Source: Ketobacter sp.
Lineage (GTDB): Bacteria; Pseudomonadota; Gammaproteobacteria; Pseudomonadales; Ketobacteraceae
Direction: 5' to 3'
DNA: 64,000 nt
Assembly (NCBI RefSeq): GCF_003671495.1
Contig: NZ_RCHN01000004.1
Coordinates: 1-64,000, forward strand
A model generated the notes under the pieces. It saw only the letters and a program-made list of their open reading frames with translations, had not been told where the DNA came from and made no database searches. The first letter of the stretch is position 1, and the number at the start of each line of letters is the position of its first letter. The position numbers and the translations under genes were made by a program. Below are positions 57,562 to 64,000 of this stretch, piece by piece.

Positions 57562-58047
57562 ATGATTGATCAGGAACAGAAACTGGTGGTGCCCTTGCTG
57601 GACCGATTGCTGGATGACAATCCCCAGGAAAACACCGAAAGCGAACGGGCCCACCACCTGCTGATTCACCAATTGAAGGAAAGTGTGCGGCGGGATCTGG
57701 AAGAACTGTTCAACACCCGTCAGTGTTGCATTCCCCCGCCGGAGTCGCTGCAGCATATCCAGGCGGCACTGCATAACTACGGGCTGCCGGATGCCGCCAC
57801 CCTGAACCTGAGTTCACAGAAAGCGCGGCTGGAATTCTGCCGCACAGTGGAGCGGACCATTGCCAATTACGAACCCCGTATTCGCAGTGCCAAGGTGCAG
57901 ACCCAGTCTTCTGTGGACCCCGAAGATCCCAGCATTCGCTTTCGGGTGGAAGCGACCTTGCATGCCCTCAGTGCGGAGGAAGTCATCGTATTCGATTCAG
58001 CATTAAATCCGGTGACCCGTTCGGTCACTGTGGCGGAGACCAAATAA
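57562..58047 (+). CDS. tssE: T6SS baseplate wedge protein TssE (gp25-like)
   Basis: This protein has 161 aa from ATG 57562, with GGGGGAG upstream. The layout is that of gp25/TssE: a helix VVPLLDRLLDDNP, SVRRDLEELFNTR, YGLPD and a C-terminal beta hairpin RFRVEATLHALSAEE. TssE starts sheath polymerisation on the baseplate. Its stop directly abuts the tssF start. Confidence 0.92.
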   Translation: MIDQEQKLVVPLLDRLLDDNPQENTESERAHHLLIHQLKESVRRDLEELFNTRQCCIPPPESLQHIQAALHNYGLPDAATLNLSSQKARLEFCRTVERTIANYEPRIRSAKVQTQSSVDPEDPSIRFRVEATLHALSAEEVIVFDSALNPVTRSVTVAETK

Positions 58048-59871
58048 ATGAGTGATGAGTTGCTCAAACATTACGAAAAGGAGTTGGCCTTTGTGCAAAA
58101 GGCCATGTCGGAGTTTGCCCAACGCCATCCCAAAATCGGCAACCGCCTGCGCATTTCCGATGATCGCCCGGAAGATCCGTTTGTGGAACGCCTGCTGGAC
58201 GGTGTGGCACTGTTGAATGCCCGCATCCAGGATAAGCTGAACGATGATTTCCCTGAGATGACCGATGGCGTGATGGGGGTGATGTATCCCCATTACCAAC
58301 GCCCCATACCGTCCATGACCATCGTGCAGTTCCAGGCGGCGGAAGCCCTGGATGAATGTACCCGGGTGGCGCCGAAAACCGAATTGGACACCAACCGCTT
58401 TGGCGGCGAAACCTGTCGCTTCAGCACCTGTTACCCGGTGGACATTCAACCGTTCAAAGTGGAATCGGCCCAGTTGCTGGCGCGTCCGTTTATTGCGCCG
58501 GGAGCCGATCAGGTGGGCGGGGCGGATGGGGTGCTGAAAATTGCCTTGAAAACCCTGTCGTCGGCCCTGAACTTTGCCGAGCTGAAACCCGGTCGGGTGC
58601 GTTTTTATCTGCGGGGTCAACCCAAGCACATCTATCCGTTATACGAACATCTGCTCAATGGCGCCGTGAAAGTGGTGCTGGCCAAAGGCGAAGGAGACAC
58701 CAAGCCGGTGTTCTGCGATGCCAGCATCATCCAGCCGGTGGGCTTTGACATTGCAGAAGGGCTGTTGCCGTATCCCGCCAGTGCGTTTGAAGGCTACCGG
58801 CTGCTGACGGAATATTTTGTGTTCCCACAAAAATTCCTGTTCGTGGACATTGATCTGAGCAAACTGCCCCCTGCCGTCAGCAATGAGCTGAACCTGTATA
58901 TTTACCTGAAAGAATCCGACGGCGAATTGGAACACTACATCAACGCCAGTGTGTTTGTGCTGGGCTGCACACCGGCGGTAAATCTGTTCTCCTACGTGGC
59001 GGACCCGATTGCCCTGGATCACGCCGAAACGGAATACCGGGTGGTGCCGGACGGGCGCCGCACCGGTGCCCTGGAAATCTATTCCATCGATCAGGTGAAC
59101 GCCTCCAACAGCACCGGCAACAAATTTGAGTACACGCCGTTCTACGGCATCCGTCATCGTCACACGGAGCGCAATCACGGCACCTATTGGTACGAACGCA
59201 GGCTGTCGGTGATTGAAGGCGAGAACCACAATGAAGAGGCGTCGGAGATCAACATCAGCCTGGTGGACCTGAACTTCGATCCCAACCAGCCCAGTGACGA
59301 AACCCTGGATCTGCGGCTCACCTGCTTTAACCGCAACCTGCCGGCGCGCTTGCCTGCGGGCACCAATCAACCCAAGCTCAACATGGTGGAAGGGGATGCA
59401 CCGGTGGCATCCATCCATTGCGTTACGCCCCCGACGCAGACCCTGCGGCCACCGCTGCGCAATCGGGCCTACTGGCGCCTGATGTCGCACCTGAATCTGA
59501 ATCACCTGTCCCTCACCGGTGATGATGATGGCGATGCCTTGAAAGAAATCCTGCGCCTGTACGATTTCCGCGATGCAGACAGTACCCGCAAGATGATCGA
59601 ATCCATCCGCCGCCTGCAGGTCAAACCCATCATGGCCCCGATCAAAGTGGGCAAGGGCACGGCCATGTGCCGTGGTACGCAGGTGGAAATGGAATTTGAT
59701 CCCCGGCTGGTGGCCGGCGGTTCACCTTACCTGTTTGCCAGTGTGCTGGAACGGTTTCTGGCGTTGTACTGCAGCCTGAATTCGTTTACCCGACTGATCG
59801 CCCGAATCACCAATTCTGAAGGAGAAATGAAGCGATGGCCTCCGCGCGCCGGCGAAAAAGCCTTGCTGTAA
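58048..59871 (+). CDS. tssF: T6SS baseplate wedge protein TssF
   Basis: This is a 607-aa protein. The N-terminal LLKHYEKELAFVQKAMSEFA and DPFVERLLDGVALLNARIQD, then MYPHYQRPIPSM, are family hallmarks; the C-terminal FDPRLVAGGSPYLFASVLER and FLALYCSLNSFTRL are also typical. It forms the wedge with TssG and TssE. It overlaps tssG by 37 bp, which implies coupled translation. Confidence 0.95.
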   Translation: MSDELLKHYEKELAFVQKAMSEFAQRHPKIGNRLRISDDRPEDPFVERLLDGVALLNARIQDKLNDDFPEMTDGVMGVMYPHYQRPIPSMTIVQFQAAEALDECTRVAPKTELDTNRFGGETCRFSTCYPVDIQPFKVESAQLLARPFIAPGADQVGGADGVLKIALKTLSSALNFAELKPGRVRFYLRGQPKHIYPLYEHLLNGAVKVVLAKGEGDTKPVFCDASIIQPVGFDIAEGLLPYPASAFEGYRLLTEYFVFPQKFLFVDIDLSKLPPAVSNELNLYIYLKESDGELEHYINASVFVLGCTPAVNLFSYVADPIALDHAETEYRVVPDGRRTGALEIYSIDQVNASNSTGNKFEYTPFYGIRHRHTERNHGTYWYERRLSVIEGENHNEEASEINISLVDLNFDPNQPSDETLDLRLTCFNRNLPARLPAGTNQPKLNMVEGDAPVASIHCVTPPTQTLRPPLRNRAYWRLMSHLNLNHLSLTGDDDGDALKEILRLYDFRDADSTRKMIESIRRLQVKPIMAPIKVGKGTAMCRGTQVEMEFDPRLVAGGSPYLFASVLERFLALYCSLNSFTRLIARITNSEGEMKRWPPRAGEKALL

Positions 59872-60974
59872 CCCGGCAACTTGAGGAAGAACCCTACCGC
59901 TTCGAATTTTTCCAGGCGGTACGGTTGCTGGAGATGGCGGCCCGCATCAACGCAGGCAAAGGCCAGAAATTCGCACGGGTGCCGGTTGCCAAGGGGGCTC
60001 CGCCCAATCGGGAGAGTGTGCGTTTCCGCGCCCAGGCCAGCCTGGCGTTTCGTGGTGCCGATGTGGATCGGGTGGAGATCACCCAAACCCTGGAGCTGGA
60101 CGACGAAGAGGCCCCGCAAAAGCAATGGCAGATGCTGGTGAACAGCTTTGGCCTGTTCGGCAGCAATGGCGTGTTGCCGTATCACATCAGTGAACTGGTC
60201 ATCAAACGCTTGCGGCAAAAAGACCGCTCCCTGGCCAACTTTCTGGACGTGCTGAATCACCGCAGCACCTCGTTGTACTACCAGGCCTGGCACAAATACC
60301 GGTTGCCGGTGGTGTATGAACGGGCCCATCGGGAAGGCCGCAACCGCAACGATATTTTCAGCCACATGCTGGCCTCTTTTGTGGGGCTGGGCACCGAAAA
60401 ACTGCAGGAACGGCTGCCGATTCCCGATGATGCCCTGTTGGGGTTTGCCGGTCTGTTGGGCAAAGGGGTGCCCTCGGCCCCCACCATGGCCCGCATCCTC
60501 CAGCACTATTTTGAACTGCCGGTGGAAGTGGAACAGTTCGTCGGTAAGTGGCAGCCGTTACCGGAGGACATGCAGAGCCGGCTGCCGGGTTTGGGTGTGC
60601 CCCTGGGGCAAAACAACTACCTGGGCGAGAACGTGATCCTGGGCCGGCAATGTTGGGATATTCAAAGCAAATTCCGCATTCGCATCGAGCAACTCAGTTA
60701 CGGCCAGTTTGTAGGCATTGCCCCGGGCAGTGCCAGGATGAAAGCCATGAAAGCGCTGGTACGCTTTATGGCCGGCACCGAATTCGATTTTGATATCGAA
60801 ATCAGTATCCGACAAAAAGATTTACCCCGTGTCGGATTGGGACAGGTGGCACAGATCGACGGTCGCGCCATCGAAGGGGGCGAACTGATGCTGGGCTGGA
60901 ACAGCGGCCTGGGTATGCAAAGTCAACAGCAACAAGACCAGAACCGGCTGATCCGAATTCGGGTGAGCGAATAA
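59835..60974 (+). CDS. tssG: T6SS baseplate wedge protein TssG
   Basis: This is a 379-aa protein. The signatures are LEEEPYRFEFFQAVRLLEMA near the N-terminus, SLAFRGADVDRVE, FGLFGSNGVLPYHISELVIK, FLDVLNHRSTSLYYQAWHKY, and LGWNSGLGM near the end. It completes the TssEFG wedge. It starts inside the end of tssF with GGAGAAATGAAGCG upstream of the ATG. Confidence 0.94.
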   Translation: MASARRRKSLAVTRQLEEEPYRFEFFQAVRLLEMAARINAGKGQKFARVPVAKGAPPNRESVRFRAQASLAFRGADVDRVEITQTLELDDEEAPQKQWQMLVNSFGLFGSNGVLPYHISELVIKRLRQKDRSLANFLDVLNHRSTSLYYQAWHKYRLPVVYERAHREGRNRNDIFSHMLASFVGLGTEKLQERLPIPDDALLGFAGLLGKGVPSAPTMARILQHYFELPVEVEQFVGKWQPLPEDMQSRLPGLGVPLGQNNYLGENVILGRQCWDIQSKFRIRIEQLSYGQFVGIAPGSARMKAMKALVRFMAGTEFDFDIEISIRQKDLPRVGLGQVAQIDGRAIEGGELMLGWNSGLGMQSQQQQDQNRLIRIRVSE

Positions 60975-61019
60975 TCGATTAACCATTCATAACCATATAT
61001 AAATACAGGGAAGCTCAAC

Positions 61020-63689
61020 ATGATTAACGTGAACCTTAAATCCCTGGTGGACAAAATGTCCCCCGTTATGCGCGACAGCCTGGAAGGTGCCGCCGGACTC
61101 TGCATCGGTCGCAGCCACTACAATGTGGAAGTGGAGCACTGGTTGCTGAAACTGTTGGAAACGGTGGACAGTGACTTCAATACCCTGTTGGAAAAACACG
61201 GCCTGGACATCAGTCACCTGAACAAGCAGCTCACCAACACGGTGGAAAAATTCAAAGCCGGCAGTTCCCGCCCGGCGGCGTTGTCCCCCGCCATTGTGGA
61301 AGCCAGCAAGAATGCCTGGATGATCAGCTCCGTGGATTTCGGCCATGGCATGATCACCAGTGGCCACCTGCTGGCGGCATTGATGCTGGACGATCAGTCA
61401 CGCCGCGCGTTGCTGGATTCTGCACCGGAATTCAAAAACATGGCGCCGGAATCCCTGCGGGAAACGGCCAAAGCCATCATCGGCACCACTGGGGAATCGT
61501 CCAGTGGCGCGCCCTCCGGTGCCGCTACCGAAGGGGTGGGCGGCGATGCACCGGTGCGCCCCACGAAAACCCCGGCGTTGGACAAATACACCATCAACCT
61601 CACAGAAAAAGCCCGTCAGGGTGGCATCGATCCGGTACTGGGGCGGGATGATGAGATCCGCCAGTGTATTGATATTCTGACCCGCCGCCGCCAGAACAAC
61701 CCGATCCTCACCGGGGAAGCCGGTGTGGGCAAAACCGCCGTGGTGGAGGGCTTTGCCCTGCGCATCGCCAATGACGATGTGCCGGAGCCGCTGAAAGGCG
61801 TGGACGTACACACCCTGGATCTGGGTTTGTTGCAGGCCGGCGCCAGCGTCAAAGGGGAATTTGAAAACCGCCTCAAGTCCGTCATCGAGGAAGTGAAGTC
61901 CAGCCCCAAGCCCATCATCATGTTCATCGACGAGGCCCACACCCTGATCGGTGCCGGCGGTAAAGAAGGCCAGGGCGATGCCGCCAACCTGTTGAAACCG
62001 GCACTGGCGCGCGGTGAATTGCGCACGGTGGCCGCCACCACCTGGGCGGAATACAAAAAATACTTTGAGCGCGACCCGGCCCTGACCCGCCGTTTTCAGG
62101 TGGTGAAAGTGGAAGAGCCGGATGAAGAGAAAGCCATCAACATGATGCGCGGCATCTCCAAAATGCTGCAGGACCATCACAAAGTGCGGATTCTGGATGA
62201 AGCCATCGAAGCGTCGGTAAAATTGTCCGGCCGTTACATTCCCGGGCGCCAACTGCCGGATAAATCCGTCAGCCTGCTGGATACTGCCTGCGCCCGGGTG
62301 GCATTGAGCCAGACTGCCACCCCCTCGGCCATTGAAGATTGCCGGCGCAAGATCCGTCAGGATGCGTCCAACATCGCCAATCTGGAAAAAGAAAACTCCG
62401 CCACCGGTGTACACGATGACCGCATCGCCGGCCTGCGTGCCAGTAAAGAGCAGTCCGAGCAGGATCTGGTGCGGCTGGAAGCGCAATGGGAAAATGAAAA
62501 GGAATTGATCCAACAGATCCGCGAAGTGCGGGATCAGATCGAAGACGACTTTTTGCGTACCCAGGGGGGTGAGGAACGCACCCTGGACGACGGACAGCTG
62601 GCGGACCTGAAAGCCAAACTCAAGGCACTCTCCGAACAACTGGCGGAGGTGCAGGGCACTGAACCGTTGATGCAGGCATCGGTGGATGAGCAAGCCGTGG
62701 CGGAAGTGGTGGCCAACTGGACCGGCATACCCGTAGGCAAAATGGTCAGCGACGAAATCAATGCCGTGCTGAGCCTGAAGGATCGCCTGGAAGAGCGCGT
62801 CATCGGCCAGCCCCACGCCCTGGAGGCAGTGGCAAAAGCGGTGCGCACCTCCCGCGCCGGTTTGACCGACCCCCGCAAGCCGGTGGGCGTGTTCCTGTTT
62901 GTGGGCACCAGCGGTGTGGGTAAAACCGAAACCGCGTTGTCGCTGGCGGACGTCATGTACGGTGGCGAGCAGAACCTGACGGTGATCAACATGTCGGAGT
63001 TCAAAGAGGAACACAAGGTGTCCATGTTGCTGGGTTCACCGCCGGGCTACGTGGGATATGGAGAAGGCGGTGTACTCACTGAAGCGGCGCGACGCAAACC
63101 CTATTCCATCATTCTGTTGGATGAAATGGAAAAGGCCCATCCCGGTGTGCAGGATATTTTCTACAACCTGTTTGATAAAGGCACCATCAAGGACGGCGAA
63201 GGCCGTGATATTGATTTCAAGAACACCATCATCATCATGACCTCCAACGCCGGTGAGGACGCCATTCGGGCTATCTTCAATCAAATGGAAGAACGCCCTG
63301 ATCCGGATGTGGTGCTGGATAACATCCGCCCCCATCTGCTCAAACACTTCAAGCCGGCGTTCCTGGGCCGTACCACGTTGATTGCGTACAACCCATTGGA
63401 TGACGAGGATCTGATGAAGATCGCCGCTATCAACATGCGTCGCATCGAGAAGCGGGTGAAAGGCCATTACGGTGCCGAGTTCGGTTACGATGAAGATGTG
63501 TTGTTGCACATCGTGGCCCGTTGCCAGGAATCGGAAACCGGAGCCCGTAACATCGAGAACATCCTGAACAAAACCATGTTGCCGGAATTGGCCAGTGAAT
63601 GTCTGCATCACATGGCGAGCGATGAACCGGTGGCGAAAATCCACGTGGGTGTTACGGAAGAGGGTGATTTCACCTATCAGGTGAGTTGA
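61020..63689 (+). CDS. clpV: T6SS sheath-recycling AAA+ ATPase TssH (ClpV)
   Basis: This is a 889-aa protein. The Clp N domain covers 1-160. The first AAA+ module has Walker A GEAGVGKT at 232-239 and IMFIDEAHTL. A coiled-coil M domain lies at about 430-540. The second AAA+ module has GTSGVGKT near 628 and IILLDEMEKAH. The length and N-domain are those of ClpV rather than ClpB. It disassembles contracted sheaths. All catalytic motifs are intact. GGGAAG precedes the ATG. Confidence 0.95.
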   Translation: MINVNLKSLVDKMSPVMRDSLEGAAGLCIGRSHYNVEVEHWLLKLLETVDSDFNTLLEKHGLDISHLNKQLTNTVEKFKAGSSRPAALSPAIVEASKNAWMISSVDFGHGMITSGHLLAALMLDDQSRRALLDSAPEFKNMAPESLRETAKAIIGTTGESSSGAPSGAATEGVGGDAPVRPTKTPALDKYTINLTEKARQGGIDPVLGRDDEIRQCIDILTRRRQNNPILTGEAGVGKTAVVEGFALRIANDDVPEPLKGVDVHTLDLGLLQAGASVKGEFENRLKSVIEEVKSSPKPIIMFIDEAHTLIGAGGKEGQGDAANLLKPALARGELRTVAATTWAEYKKYFERDPALTRRFQVVKVEEPDEEKAINMMRGISKMLQDHHKVRILDEAIEASVKLSGRYIPGRQLPDKSVSLLDTACARVALSQTATPSAIEDCRRKIRQDASNIANLEKENSATGVHDDRIAGLRASKEQSEQDLVRLEAQWENEKELIQQIREVRDQIEDDFLRTQGGEERTLDDGQLADLKAKLKALSEQLAEVQGTEPLMQASVDEQAVAEVVANWTGIPVGKMVSDEINAVLSLKDRLEERVIGQPHALEAVAKAVRTSRAGLTDPRKPVGVFLFVGTSGVGKTETALSLADVMYGGEQNLTVINMSEFKEEHKVSMLLGSPPGYVGYGEGGVLTEAARRKPYSIILLDEMEKAHPGVQDIFYNLFDKGTIKDGEGRDIDFKNTIIIMTSNAGEDAIRAIFNQMEERPDPDVVLDNIRPHLLKHFKPAFLGRTTLIAYNPLDDEDLMKIAAINMRRIEKRVKGHYGAEFGYDEDVLLHIVARCQESETGARNIENILNKTMLPELASECLHHMASDEPVAKIHVGVTEEGDFTYQVS

Positions 63690-63707
63690 GTCTGCACGTT
63701 GAAATCC

Positions 63708-63821
63708 GTGCGATCCGGGGGGCTTCTGCGCCCCAGACACGCCGTAAACCCATCCCTGGGGGCTTCACAGCGGCATCCATGCCGCTGAGAGTCTGGAGCG
63801 CAGAAGCCCCCCGGATCGCAC
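63708..63821. repeat. Long inverted repeat with nested hairpin after tssH
   Basis: Arms 63708-63738 and 63791-63821 are complementary at 30 of 31 positions. Inside the spacer, CAGCGGCAT (63768-63776) and ATGCCGCTG (63779-63787) form a second perfect stem. No T-tract follows. It looks like a palindromic extragenic element or a strong 3' RNA structure that separates tssH from the next gene. Confidence 0.75.
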
Positions 63822-63899
63822 TCATATCTGCAGCCATTCGACTACCCAGCGTGCTGAAAACGTAACACGCTAACAGGCAAACAAAAAAAGGAGCCAACC

Positions 63900-64000
63900 A
63901 TGAGCAGGGCCACCATGAACACCGGGGGAATTCCCATCGCCACCGCGTCGGATCAAGACCAACCCACCCTGGTGCGCAACAAGCCCTGTCATATTCTGGT
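63900..64000 (+). CDS. Start of a further gene, truncated by the window edge
   Basis: ATG 63900 has AAAGGAG 7 bp upstream and opens a frame of 33 codons beginning MSRATMNTGGIPIATA. The visible part is too short to identify. Its place behind tssH suggests a T6SS cargo or tip gene, but that is only position. Confidence 0.6.
   Translation, partial: MSRATMNTGGIPIATASDQDQPTLVRNKPCHIL

Noticed and set aside
61398-63014. 538-codon open frame on the minus strand
   Set aside because: It lies wholly inside tssH, whose motifs are intact; it is a mirror frame caused by G+C-rich codon use and shows no domain.
1-64000. CRISPR arrays, tRNA and rRNA genes
   Set aside because: No regularly spaced direct repeats, and no cloverleaf or rRNA-like sequence, were found on reading.

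Overview
The window reads as chromosome of a Gram-negative gammaproteobacterium. It encodes outer-membrane proteins (an OmpA-type protein, a type Vd patatin autotransporter, a TPR-plus-barrel protein) and most of a type VI secretion system (T6SS). I cannot name the genus. The DNA is a mosaic of G+C-rich blocks (about 24.5-30.6 kb and 43.4-64 kb) and visibly A+T-richer accessory blocks (about 1-24.4 kb and 30.6-43.4 kb).

1-988: right-hand part of an IS3-family element, whose OrfB runs off the left edge. 1.3-22.2 kb: a dense island of about 18 genes with a very unusual mix. (a) A DUF4407-type coiled-coil membrane protein (-). (b) A plus-strand run with a small two-TM protein, a soluble VirD4/TraG-like ATPase with altered Walker residues, an HTH protein, an unknown protein and a DotN/IcmJ-like zinc protein. 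This resembles an orphan type IV coupling complex, with no pilus, relaxase or VirB4 gene in view. (c) A minus-strand run with a Lon-like AAA+ ATPase, a DUF4062-like/degenerate STAND protein, a MoxR ATPase, a vWA protein and a 1429-aa ankyrin protein. This has the logic of MoxR-vWA NTPase conflict systems. (d) A divergent plus-strand run with an acidic protein, an E2-like protein, a 67-aa ubiquitin-like candidate ending in Gly, a JAB-E1 fusion and an Ig-like repeat protein, i.e. a ubiquitin-like conjugation module. The ankyrin protein (C-terminus) and the AAA+ ATPase (N-terminus) share a domain of about 160 aa. The island closes at 21.8-22.2 kb with a decayed second copy of the DUF4407 gene in opposite orientation. 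Together these suggest one composite, probably defensive or regulated-proteolysis, system. That function is inference.

22.4-24.4 kb: one unknown protein, gene debris and an ImmA/IrrE pseudogene. 24.4-30.6 kb: a Sel1-repeat membrane protein, a PlpD-like type Vd patatin autotransporter and a DUF3336 patatin. 30.9-40.5 kb: a plus-strand operon of a Ser/Thr kinase with PEGA-like and Sel1 regions, a TPR-barrel protein, a FecR-domain protein and a TPR-CHAT protease with an intact His/Cys dyad. This looks like a second, envelope-associated signalling or protease system. 40.6-43.0 kb: two unknown proteins and a TPR-OmpA protein.

43.4-63.7 kb: T6SS cluster in the order tagH(fha)-tssJ-tssK-tssL-tssM-tagF-tssA-tssB-tssC-tssC-like-tssE-tssF-tssG-tssH. 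A hairpin with a T-rich tail lies between the two sheath genes, and long imperfect inverted repeats lie between tssL and tssM and after tssH. Hcp and VgrG are not in the window. A new gene starts at 63900 and runs off the right edge.
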